Part shown: piece after piece, positions 7,990-14,461 of the stretch
Layout: every line of letters starts with the position of its first letter
How positions within the stretch are numbered: position 1 is the stretch's first letter
NCBI GenBank assembly: GCA_945889085.1
Contig: CAMDBM010000037.1
Location: 1-31,610 of the forward strand
Direction: 5' to 3'
Origin: WLJO01 sp945889085
Lineage (GTDB): Bacteria > Actinomycetota > Acidimicrobiia > Acidimicrobiales > Ilumatobacteraceae
DNA length: 31,610 nucleotides
Made by a program: the position numbers and the translations under genes
Notes under the pieces: model-generated
What the model saw: only the letters and a program-made list of their open reading frames with translations
Databases searched by the model: none
What the model was told of the DNA's origin: nothing

Positions 7990-8940
7990 TTACGACAGCG
8001 CGATCATCGCGGCCGCGGCGGCCAGACCGGAGAGCACGGCACCCTCGACGCGTGGGCCAGCAAACGCGTCGCCGGCAAGTACGAGCGGAGCAACACCATC
8101 GACATGGGTCCAGCACGCCGCGGGCCAGATCGTTCGAGGCGTGGCGAATCGCCAACGCTTCGGGCTGATCTCCAACACCTGTGCATCGCCGAGCCACGGG
8201 CGGGCGTGCGCGAGCAGCGCAGCAGTGCTCGTCTCTCGTTCGTCGTCCCAGTGGGCCTCGCTCCATGTGGCGTTGGCGTGAAAGGTGATTGCGGGGTACT
8301 CGGAGACTCCCTTGCTCACGTTGTCGCCAATGAAGCCGAACACGTCGTCGGGGTTCTGGAGTCCGCCAGGGGCCGGAATGGCGCCCGGCCGGTCGAGCGT
8401 GACCAGGATCGACAGCGTGCGGTCGTATTCGGTCTCGCGCAGCGCCTGGGGGATCTCCACACCACTCGAGACGAGGACCGAAAATGCCTGCGGGAGTGGG
8501 CAGGTCACGATGAGCGCGTCGGCCGGGACGCTCGTGGCGTCATCGAGGCAGACGTCCCAGCACTGCTCGCCTGGGCGCACGGCGAACACGAGGGAACTGC
8601 AGCGCACGTCCACGCCCTCGGCGAGGTACTTGGTCAGCGTGGTCATCCCGTCCCGAGCGGCGTACCGGGGGTGTCCATCGCCATCGGGGCCGAATCCGCG
8701 GCACCATTCGTGCACCAGACCCGCCTCCACCCACCGGGCGACTTCCTGTCGGAATATCTCGCTTCTCGCGGTGAAGAACTGCGCTCCGTGGTCAAGCCGA
8801 GCGGGGCCGACTCGGCGGGTTGCCATCCTCCCGCCAGGCGAGCGGCCCTTATCCAAGACCGTTACCGAGTGGCCCGCTTGCTGGAGGGTTCTGGCTGCAT
8901 GGAGACCCGACAGGCCGGCTCCGACGATGACAATTCGCAC
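7990..8940 (-). CDS. Renalase-like NAD(P)/FAD-dependent oxidoreductase
   Basis: 316 aa. The N-terminus is a dinucleotide-binding fold, IVGAGLSGLHAARTL (GxGxxG at residues 7-12), with an acidic residue ending the second strand (VTVLDKG). The family signature GGRMATRR and a DHGAQFFTAR segment follow; both are typical of the renalase/bacterial FAD amine-oxidase-like group. The C-terminal part has the second FAD-contacting motif (APLVLAGDAFAGPRVEGAVLSG), so the fold is complete. Members oxidise NAD(P)H isomers or small amines, but the substrate here cannot be read from sequence. The start is GTG at 8940 with a -10 six bases upstream. It diverges from the M23 peptidase gene across 97 bp, which also contains a near-palindrome at 8966-8981. 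Confidence 0.85.
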   Translation of the reverse strand: MRIVIVGAGLSGLHAARTLQQAGHSVTVLDKGRSPGGRMATRRVGPARLDHGAQFFTARSEIFRQEVARWVEAGLVHEWCRGFGPDGDGHPRYAARDGMTTLTKYLAEGVDVRCSSLVFAVRPGEQCWDVCLDDATSVPADALIVTCPLPQAFSVLVSSGVEIPQALRETEYDRTLSILVTLDRPGAIPAPGGLQNPDDVFGFIGDNVSKGVSEYPAITFHANATWSEAHWDDERETSTAALLAHARPWLGDAQVLEISPKRWRFATPRTIWPAACWTHVDGVAPLVLAGDAFAGPRVEGAVLSGLAAAAAMIALS

Positions 8941-8946
8941 ACCGGG

Positions 8947-8952
8947 AACCTA
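8947..8952 (-). promoter_or_regulatory. -10 element of the FAD oxidoreductase gene, probably leaderless
   Basis: TAGGTT on the minus strand ends six bases before the GTG at 8940. The expected -35 position (about 8970-8975, read on the minus strand) falls inside the palindromic element at 8966-8981. Confidence 0.5.
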
Positions 8953-8965
8953 GCGGGCCGACCTT

Positions 8966-8981
8966 GTTACGGATCCGTTAC
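8966..8981. promoter_or_regulatory. Near-palindromic element with core ACGGATCCGT (candidate operator)
   Basis: GTTACGGATCCGTTAC has a perfect 10-bp palindromic core and two more matching outer pairs with one mismatched pair. It lies in the 97-bp divergent region between the FAD oxidoreductase and M23 peptidase genes, over the likely -35 of the former. The same 10-bp core recurs in the promoter region of the acetyl-CoA synthetase gene (29130-29141). A shared regulator is inference. Confidence 0.4.
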
Positions 8982-9024
8982 AGAGAAAACACCAGAATAG
9001 TGGTCAACCCATCACGCCTTGCAG

Positions 9025-9030
9025 TACTCT
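9025..9030 (+). promoter_or_regulatory. -10 element of the M23 peptidase gene
   Basis: TACTCT ends seven bases before the TTG at 9038. TGGTCA at 9001-9006, 18 bp upstream, matches the -35 consensus at four of six positions. If translation starts at the GTG at 9098 instead, the mRNA would have a leader of about 60 bases. Confidence 0.45.
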
Positions 9031-9037
9031 GACCACG

Positions 9038-10561
9038 TTGCTGACCGCTAAGGAAACTCCTGAGCGGCCGGGTTGGGCGGAACCGGTCGGTTCCACAGTG
9101 CGTCCTGGTTCACGCTGGGGTCGCAGTGTTGTCGCGTGCACGCTGATCCTCGGACTCGTCACCGTGCTGCTCACCAACGGCCTGTCCTTCAGCCATGCGG
9201 TGCCCCCGCCGATCAAGGCCCGGCCCTACGGCTACGCAGCGGCGCTCGATGTCTTCCCGACGGACCCGCCCTGTTTCTACGCGAACTCCTGGGGTGCTGC
9301 GCGCTCGGGTGGTCGCAAGCATCAAGGCGTGGACATCATCACGGGCCGGAACAAGCCCATCTACGCCGTTCGTGACGGCAAGGTGTCCAAGAAGTACTCG
9401 GGGGCCAAATTGGCGGGCACCGGCATCGCCATCCAGATTGCCGACGGGACCTATTACTTCTACGCCCACCTCAGTAGCTTCGCCGAGGGAATCCGTAAGG
9501 GCTCCAAAGTGAAGGCGGGCGACATCATCGGATATGTCGGTTCGACCGGCGCAACGCTTGTCCCGCACATTCACTTCGAGATCCATCCCCAGGGCGGCGC
9601 CGCAGTTGACCCGACGCCCTACGTCGCTCAGGTGGACCGCTGTGGCTACAAGGGGCCCCGGCTGAAGAAGATCGAGTCGCCCACCACAACGACTGCGAAG
9701 GCAACGACAACGACGGCCAAGCCGACAACGACTGCAAAGGCAACGACAACGACGGCCAAGCCGACAACGACGGCGAAGGCAACGACAACGACTGCCAAGC
9801 CGACAACGACGGTGAAGTCGACAACGACGGTGAAGCCAACGACGACAACCGAAGTGCCCACCACGGCCGAGCCCAAGAGCAATGAGTTCTCCCCAGCATC
9901 GGTGAATGCCCCCGGTATCACCGTGATGAACGGGTTGGTCCGCGCCAAGGTCGAGACCAGGGTGCAGATCTCAGGAGCGGGCGTTCTGCCGGGTGGCCTC
10001 GCCCAAGCCGATGTGAAGCTTGTGGTGTCTGGGACGACGAAGACCACGACGGTTTCTGTGAGCGACTGTGAGGCCAAGCCGAAGAAGGTCCTCAAGGTCC
10101 GTGCCCGGAGGAAGGGCACCAAAGCACTGGTGCTCCCCTTGAGCAGCGAGGGGCAGTTGTGCATTACGGCGAGCGGCAAGGCGAAGGTGATCGTCGAGGT
10201 TCGCCGTGGCTGGACATCCAATTCCAAGCGCTACACGGTGACCGAGACGATCACGGTGCTCGAGAGCATTGACGGCAAAAAGGTCCCCAGCAAGGGCAAC
10301 GTGATCCGGGTCAAGCTCGGAAACTTCGATGGTCTGCCTGCAAAGGCTTCCTCGGTACTGATCTCGGTGACTGCCAAGGGAGGCAGCAAGGATTCGTCGG
10401 TGCTGGTCGGCAGATGCGGTTCGCGGCGCAAGACCTTCGTGAAAACCAAGGCCGGCGAGTCGGCGACCCATGAGGGGTGGATTCCACTCCGTGGGGGAGA
10501 CCTGTGTCTCAGCGCCACACGCCCGACCGCGGTGGTCGTCCACGTCCTCGGCGTCTCCTGA
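9038..10561 (+). CDS. Secreted M23-family metallopeptidase with Thr-rich linker and repeated C-terminal domain
   Basis: 507 aa from TTG 9038, or 487 aa from GTG 9098. The second start would give a more usual signal peptide (basic MRPGSRWGRS then a hydrophobic helix). The catalytic domain (~80-200) has the M23/LytM zinc motifs: HxxxD in KHQGVD (H95, D99), YAHL (H143) and HIHF (H177, H179), so it should cleave peptidoglycan peptides. Residues ~215-275 are a Thr/Ala/Lys/Pro linker encoded by tandem repeats. The C-terminal ~220 residues look like two similar beta domains, each with a spaced Cys pair (SDC...QLC and GRC...DLC) and ending in Val-rich strands (VIVEV, VVVHV). They may bind cell wall or other surface partners. 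It was probably exported to act in envelope growth or division. Confidence 0.85.
   Translation: MLTAKETPERPGWAEPVGSTVRPGSRWGRSVVACTLILGLVTVLLTNGLSFSHAVPPPIKARPYGYAAALDVFPTDPPCFYANSWGAARSGGRKHQGVDIITGRNKPIYAVRDGKVSKKYSGAKLAGTGIAIQIADGTYYFYAHLSSFAEGIRKGSKVKAGDIIGYVGSTGATLVPHIHFEIHPQGGAAVDPTPYVAQVDRCGYKGPRLKKIESPTTTTAKATTTTAKPTTTAKATTTTAKPTTTAKATTTTAKPTTTVKSTTTVKPTTTTEVPTTAEPKSNEFSPASVNAPGITVMNGLVRAKVETRVQISGAGVLPGGLAQADVKLVVSGTTKTTTVSVSDCEAKPKKVLKVRARRKGTKALVLPLSSEGQLCITASGKAKVIVEVRRGWTSNSKRYTVTETITVLESIDGKKVPSKGNVIRVKLGNFDGLPAKASSVLISVTAKGGSKDSSVLVGRCGSRRKTFVKTKAGESATHEGWIPLRGGDLCLSATRPTAVVVHVLGVS
9689..9830 (+). repeat. 39-bp coding tandem repeat in the M23 peptidase linker
   Basis: Near-identical 39-bp units begin at 9689, 9728 and 9767, and a partial degenerate run continues after 9805. 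Each unit encodes 13 residues of the form TTAKATTTTAKPT. The differences between units are single bases at codon third positions (for example tgcgaag, tgcaaag, ggcgaag). The array is in frame throughout, so copy-number change would alter linker length without breaking the gene. Confidence 0.85.
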
Positions 10562-10605
10562 CGATCGACGAACACGAGGCGGCTGCGCCGCTCGGTGTGG
10601 GTCGG

Positions 10606-11115
10606 TTAGCGAAGATCTGCGGCCATGAGGATGACCTCACGGGCGAAGGGATCGAGCTGACGCTGGGCGAGCCGCTCGGTGATGGCGATCGCCTGGGTGC
10701 CCTCTTTCACGAGGCCACACCACCGGATGTAGCCGCCCATGATCCCCACTACGCGGTCACCGACTTCCTCGGCGTGCAGGATGATCTTTGTGCCCTCGAG
10801 GAGCAGGGCATCGAGCTCTCGATAGAACGCGGTGAGCCACAGCGGTAGGTCCTCACCGCCGGTGAACGGACGATGTCGATACGAAACGCCGAGTTCCTCG
10901 TAGTTGTGGAGATTGTGCGGTGCGGGGATGAGCGAGATGATGCAGCCGAACCCGTTCTCCCGGATCCAGATGATTTCTTCCTGCCGGCGCACGCGGCGAT
11001 GGTTGTCGCCATAGCCGCCGGGACGCTCGCAAACAGCAAGCTTGTTCCTCAGGATCCAGGTGAAGTTTCGGGGTGTGATGCCGAGCGCCCACTTCCCACG
11101 CAGTCTCGGGGGCAT
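10606..11115 (-). CDS. Protein with a tyrosine/dual-specificity phosphatase fold lacking the catalytic Cys
   Basis: 169 aa from the ATG at 11115, which has AAAGG nine bases upstream; GTG codons at 11118 and 11121 are alternatives. The layout follows small dual-specificity phosphatases: PRNFTWILRNKLAVCERPGG at the start, a WIRENGFGCIISLI strand-helix, YRHRPFTGGEDLP in the general-acid region, then the P-loop position. There the sequence is HAEEVGDR (114-121), that is HxX5R with Ala115 where the nucleophilic Cys belongs, while His114 and Arg121 remain. GIMGGYIRW and the downstream helices also fit the fold. Classical phosphatase chemistry is therefore not expected; a phosphate-binding pseudophosphatase is my inference. 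It is the last gene of the cluster, 31 bp after tilS. Confidence 0.6.
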   Translation of the reverse strand: MPPRLRGKWALGITPRNFTWILRNKLAVCERPGGYGDNHRRVRRQEEIIWIRENGFGCIISLIPAPHNLHNYEELGVSYRHRPFTGGEDLPLWLTAFYRELDALLLEGTKIILHAEEVGDRVVGIMGGYIRWCGLVKEGTQAIAITERLAQRQLDPFAREVILMAADLR

Positions 11116-11146
11116 CACCACCAGCCTTTGTTCACGTCTGGAAACT

Positions 11147-12031
11147 CTAACGCGCTGGGGTGGGCGGTGTAGTGAGAACGGTGAGATGTTGTGCAGATCG
11201 GCGGATTGTCACACCGCCGCCGATCTCGCACGCGCCTGAGCGACCAGCAGCGACATCGAGGACGCGCTCGACTGCAGCGAGGTCAGGCGGGTAGCCGCAC
11301 AGAAACGGCACTAACCATCGCCGAACAGCGCGGACCGCAAGGGGTCGTGGGGCGGCGACGAGCGCACGTGCATCGGTCGGGTCCAGCGTCGAAGCAAGTT
11401 GTTCGAGGAGGTCCTCGTCCTCCCGCAACGTTGCGGCAGTCCGAGCGATCAACAGTGGGACGTCGCGCTGGGCAATGTCGTTGGCGAGAGGGAGTAGTTC
11501 ATGGCGCACACGGTTGCGACTGAAGTCGCGAGAGGCGTTGCTGGGGTCACTGACCGGTTGAAGCCCGAGCGAGGCACAGAGGGCCTCTGTCTCGGAGCGG
11601 CGGAGACGAAGAATCGGGTGGCGCTCGGGCCCCATCCCGGCGAGGCCCGCCCTTCCAGCACCACGCAGGAGGTTGAGCAGCACGGTTTCCGCCTGATCGT
11701 CCGCGGTGTGCCCGGTGAGCACGTCGGGCGGCAGGACCCCATACCGGGCCGCCCGCATGCGCGCCTCGAGATTCGGCCCGGGTTCGACTCGGATGCGCTC
11801 GGCAATGAACGAGGCCCCGAAACGGTCCGCTGCGGCAGCAACCACGTCGGCCTCGCCCGCCGACTCGGGGCGAACACCGTGATCAACATGGACCGCCGTA
11901 ACGACGCAACCGTTATAGGTCGCCAGAACGAGGAGGGCCAACGAGTCGGCGCCGCCGGACACAGCGCAGGTCACGGGGAAGCCCGGATCGGGGAACGTGC
12001 AGCGCTGCAGCAGGTCGGCAGGCCGAGTCAT
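11147..12031 (-). CDS. tilS: tRNA(Ile)-lysidine synthase TilS
   Basis: 294 aa from ATG 12031. The frame is open 53 codons further, but those codons overlap the small membrane-protein gene in another frame and do not resemble TilS. The enzyme activates and modifies cytidine 34 of the CAU-anticodon tRNA-Ile with lysine, so the tRNA reads AUA; it is normally essential. The PP-loop SGGADS is at residues 25-30, followed by AVHVDHGVRPES, GHTADDQAETVLLNLLRGAG and PVSDPSNAS...RNRVRHELLP, all canonical. The protein is short because it lacks the extended C-terminal domain of the E. coli enzyme, as is common in actinobacteria. It follows rsrA and the 46-aa gene on the same strand and probably shares their transcript. 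Confidence 0.95.
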   Translation of the reverse strand: MTRPADLLQRCTFPDPGFPVTCAVSGGADSLALLVLATYNGCVVTAVHVDHGVRPESAGEADVVAAAADRFGASFIAERIRVEPGPNLEARMRAARYGVLPPDVLTGHTADDQAETVLLNLLRGAGRAGLAGMGPERHPILRLRRSETEALCASLGLQPVSDPSNASRDFSRNRVRHELLPLANDIAQRDVPLLIARTAATLREDEDLLEQLASTLDPTDARALVAAPRPLAVRAVRRWLVPFLCGYPPDLAAVERVLDVAAGRSGACEIGGGVTIRRSAQHLTVLTTPPTPAR

Positions 12032-12053
12032 GACCGGCCGGTGCCGCACGGGT

Positions 12054-12194
12054 TCAAGAACGCGGACGCCGCTTGGGGTACTGCGGGGCAACAACCTTGC
12101 GCAAGTAGCCAACGACCACCTGAATAACCGCAAGTACGCTCGCCACCACGAGGATGAGTCCGAGCCACCAATGCCAGATTTCGGCCGCAAGCAT
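12054..12194 (-). CDS. Small single-span membrane protein, 46 aa
   Basis: A short frame between rsrA and tilS, starting at ATG 12194 and ending TGA at 12054, 22 bp before the tilS start. The product begins MLAAEIWHWW, continues as one hydrophobic helix (LGLILVVASVLAVIQVVVGYL), and ends in a basic Pro-rich tail (YPKRRPRS). That is the profile of a single-pass membrane peptide with its tail in the cytoplasm. The start has no strong ribosome binding site. Its position inside a same-strand cluster, its fit to the gap and its membrane-like composition argue that it is real. No function is known to me. Confidence 0.6.
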   Translation of the reverse strand: MLAAEIWHWWLGLILVVASVLAVIQVVVGYLRKVVAPQYPKRRPRS

Positions 12195-12254
12195 GATTAC
12201 AGCGTAGCCACAGGCCGGTGCACTCGGTGCAATCCCACGAGGTCGATGCCCGGG

Positions 12255-12533
12255 TCAGTAGGACAGGTCGGGATCGGCGTACCCGCCACCCGTCGTGAAT
12301 TCTCCGGGGTCGATCCCGAAACAGGCCTCGATCTTGTCGAGGAGGCCAGCAGGGATCGCCTCGGTCCTGCACTTGGTGGCGATCACCAGTTTCAGCTCGG
12401 CGTGGAAGTCGAATGCCTGCAGGCAGTCGGTGCAGTCGAGCAGGTGCTCGTCGACGACGTATTTCATATCGTCGGGCAGTTCGCCATCGAGGTACGTCTG
12501 CAGCTCGCGCAATGTCTCGTTGCAATCAGCCAT
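12255..12533 (-). CDS. rsrA: Zinc-binding anti-sigma factor of the RsrA type
   Basis: 92 aa. Residues C4, H30, C34 and C37 reproduce exactly the spacing of the RsrA zinc centre (Cys-x25-His-x3-Cys-x2-Cys, seen here in DEHLLDCTDC). In RsrA, oxidation of these cysteines to a disulfide releases zinc and frees the sigma factor SigR, so disulfide stress turns on thiol homeostasis genes. The gene lies 27 bp downstream of the sigma gene and has GGAG seven bases before its ATG, as expected for a translated operon gene. The C-terminal half (FDFHAELKLVIATKCRTE...) carries further Cys residues and ends in an acidic tail. The assignment rests on motif spacing plus context. Confidence 0.9.
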   Translation of the reverse strand: MADCNETLRELQTYLDGELPDDMKYVVDEHLLDCTDCLQAFDFHAELKLVIATKCRTEAIPAGLLDKIEACFGIDPGEFTTGGGYADPDLSY

Positions 12534-12560
12534 GCGTGGGCTCCGGGCGGTAGTGGTGAA

Positions 12561-13154
12561 TCATGATGGTGTTTCGGCTGGGGTTGACGAGCCACGGTCC
12601 ACCAGCCCGCGTTCCATGGCGAACTCGTACAACTGCTTGTGCATCGCTTTTCTTCCCCGGTGGAGCCGGGACATGACCGTTCCGATGGGAAGCCCCAGCA
12701 TCTCGGCCATTTCCTTGTAGGAGAAGCCCTCGACGTCGGCCAGCAGGACGGGCAGCCGGAAGTTGTCCGGGAGTTCCTCGAGCGCGGATTTCACCTCGTC
12801 ATCGGTGAACAGGTCGAGCAACTGGTCCTCTGCGCTTCGGCTCGCAAGGGCCTGTTCCAGATGTTCGAGCCTGCGGTACAGGTAGAGATCCTCGACATCA
12901 GCGAGAGTGGACTCGTCGGGCCGCCGCTGCTTGCTGCGGTAGGCATTGATGTAGTTGTTCGTCAGGATCCGGTAGAGCCAAGCCCGCAGGTTGGAGCCTT
13001 CTTCGAAGTTTCCGAACCCGCGATAGGCCTTCAGGAAGGTTTCCTGAACGAGATCCTCGGCGTCTGCCTGATTGCGGGTCAGGCGGAGTGCGGCCGAGTA
13101 CAGCTGCGGGGCGAACTGCATCGCCTGCTCTGCAAACTTCGCCCGATCTGCCAC
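12561..13154 (-). CDS. sigR: ECF RNA polymerase sigma factor, SigR-like
   Basis: 197 aa from GTG 13154, which has a TAGGGT -10 eight bases upstream; a GTG at 13196 would add 14 residues. Region 2 is clear (ALRLTRNQADAEDLVQETFLKAYRGF, then LRAWLYRILTNNYINAYRSKQRRP), as is region 4 (LEELPDNFRLPVLLADVEGFSYKEMAEMLGLPIGTVMSRLHRGRK). Together with the RsrA-type gene immediately downstream, this identifies a SigR/SigH-like sigma that directs RNA polymerase to thiol-stress promoters. I found no obvious GGAAT...GTT promoter for it to read in its own upstream region, so autoregulation is not evident here. It follows ilvA by 51 bp. Confidence 0.92.
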   Translation of the reverse strand: MADRAKFAEQAMQFAPQLYSAALRLTRNQADAEDLVQETFLKAYRGFGNFEEGSNLRAWLYRILTNNYINAYRSKQRRPDESTLADVEDLYLYRRLEHLEQALASRSAEDQLLDLFTDDEVKSALEELPDNFRLPVLLADVEGFSYKEMAEMLGLPIGTVMSRLHRGRKAMHKQLYEFAMERGLVDRGSSTPAETPS

Positions 13155-13162
13155 AGCAACGC

Positions 13163-13168
13163 ACCCTA
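13163..13168 (-). promoter_or_regulatory. -10 element of sigR, probably leaderless
   Basis: TAGGGT on the minus strand ends eight bases before the GTG at 13154. It supports that start over the GTG at 13196, which would lie upstream of the promoter. No -35 is evident. Confidence 0.4.
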
Positions 13169-13205
13169 GCGATTCGGCCGCTCCGACGGGGAACACCCGG
13201 CGTCG

Positions 13206-14441
13206 TCAGGTACCTGCGCCCGTCCAGTGCGAACTCTGGAGCTCGGTGATCTCGTAGCCGCCTGCCTCGGCGGCCTCAGCAACCGTCTCCGCATGCAGGC
13301 GGTTCCGGACCTCGAGCACCACCTGGACCCCGGTCTCGCGGACGTGCAGGTCGATGCCCTCTCGGACGTGTTCGACCTCGATGATGTTCGCGCCTGCCCG
13401 AGCAAGGATGGTGAGCAGCGTGGCGAGCCCGCCCGGCCGGTCGCTGATACGCACGAAGAGAATCATGCGCCGCCCGGCACGGGTCTCGTGGCGACGGATC
13501 AGACCGGGCACGACACCGAGGTCAACGTTGCCCCCGGACAGCACGACACAGGTGATCCCGGAGCGCGCGGGCGCCACGCGTTCGCTCAGGAGGGCGGCGA
13601 CGCCGACGGCTCCGGCACCCTCGACGAACAGCTTGGACCGCTCCATGAGCAGCACCATCGCATCGGCAATCGCGTCCTCGCTCACCGTGACGACATCGTC
13701 GAGGAATTCCTCGATCAGCGGCCTCGTGACCTCGCCGGGAAGCTTGACGGCGATGCCGTCGGCGAGCGTCAGCACGGCTCCCTCCGGCGCAGGCTGGTTC
13801 GCGTACGGCGCACAGACGTCGGCCTGCACCCCGATCACCTTCACCTCGGGGCGCGCCCGTTTCACGGCAATCGCCACGCCCGCTGCAAGGCCCCCGCCGC
13901 CAAGGGGCACGATGACACGGCGGAGTAGGGGAATGTCTTCGAGCAGTTCGAGGCCAAGGGTTGCCTGGCCAGCGACCGTGACCGGGTCGTCGTAGGGGTG
14001 GCAGAACGTCATTCCGGTCTGGGCTGCACGTGCCCGGGCGGCAGCGACTGCCTCGGAGAGCGAGTCACCACCCTCGATCACCTCCGCGCCATACGCGCGG
14101 CAGGCCTCCGTCTTGGAGATCGGGGCCCCTGCAGGCACGAAGATCTGGCAGGGCACACCGAAATGGCGAGCCGCAAAGGCAAGCGCCTGGGCATGGTTGC
14201 CAGCGCTGCCGGCCGTGACCCCCCGGGCCGCAGTGGCTCCCAGTGACGCCACCTTGGCCATGGCCCCGCGGATCTTGAACGACCCGGTGCGCTGAAGGTT
14301 CTCGGCCTTCATCTCGACGGAACCGCCGCATGCCTCGCTGATCGCGGCCGACGACGTAACCGGGGTGTGCTTCACAACGCCCCGGCCGGCGGCTCGCGCC
14401 TCGTCGATGAGCGCATCGGTAGGCGCAGGCGAAGTGGACAT
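13206..14441 (-). CDS. ilvA: Threonine ammonia-lyase with C-terminal ACT domain
   Basis: 411 aa from ATG 14441; the frame is open further upstream, but that part overlaps the divergent gene and is low-complexity. This PLP enzyme deaminates threonine to 2-oxobutanoate, feeding isoleucine synthesis. The PLP lysine is K56 in RTGSFKIRGA, with SAGNHAQALA and the glycine-rich PLP-phosphate loop PLGGGGLAAG further on. One ACT-like regulatory domain closes the protein (ILFVRISDRPGGLATLL ... ILARAGANIIEVEH). One ACT domain and a length near 400 fit the shorter form rather than the ~510-aa two-ACT enzyme. It lies just upstream of sigR on the same strand and diverges from the amidotransferase gene across 20 bp. 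Confidence 0.93.
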   Translation of the reverse strand: MSTSPAPTDALIDEARAAGRGVVKHTPVTSSAAISEACGGSVEMKAENLQRTGSFKIRGAMAKVASLGATAARGVTAGSAGNHAQALAFAARHFGVPCQIFVPAGAPISKTEACRAYGAEVIEGGDSLSEAVAAARARAAQTGMTFCHPYDDPVTVAGQATLGLELLEDIPLLRRVIVPLGGGGLAAGVAIAVKRARPEVKVIGVQADVCAPYANQPAPEGAVLTLADGIAVKLPGEVTRPLIEEFLDDVVTVSEDAIADAMVLLMERSKLFVEGAGAVGVAALLSERVAPARSGITCVVLSGGNVDLGVVPGLIRRHETRAGRRMILFVRISDRPGGLATLLTILARAGANIIEVEHVREGIDLHVRETGVQVVLEVRNRLHAETVAEAAEAGGYEITELQSSHWTGAGT

Positions 14442-14449
14442 GCAACGCC

Positions 14450-14456
14450 TAACGTA
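14450..14456. promoter_or_regulatory. Overlapping divergent -10 elements (TAACGTA) for ilvA and the amidotransferase gene
   Basis: On the plus strand TAACGT (14450-14455) ends six bases before the GTG at 14462. On the minus strand TACGTT (14451-14456) ends nine bases before the ATG at 14441. The two hexamers overlap by five bases, so the whole 20-bp gap seems to be one bidirectional core promoter with leaderless or near-leaderless transcripts both ways. The -35 regions would lie inside the opposing genes. Confidence 0.5.
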
Positions 14457-14461
14457 CCGAC

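Noticed and set aside
9689..9830. CRISPR-like or intergenic tandem repeat
   Set aside because: The units are 39 bp without spacers, stay in frame and encode the Thr/Lys linker of the M23 peptidase.
12032..12190. Longer N-terminus for TilS (347 codons)
   Set aside because: These codons overlap the 46-aa membrane gene in another frame and do not resemble TilS; the PP-loop position fits the ATG at 12031.
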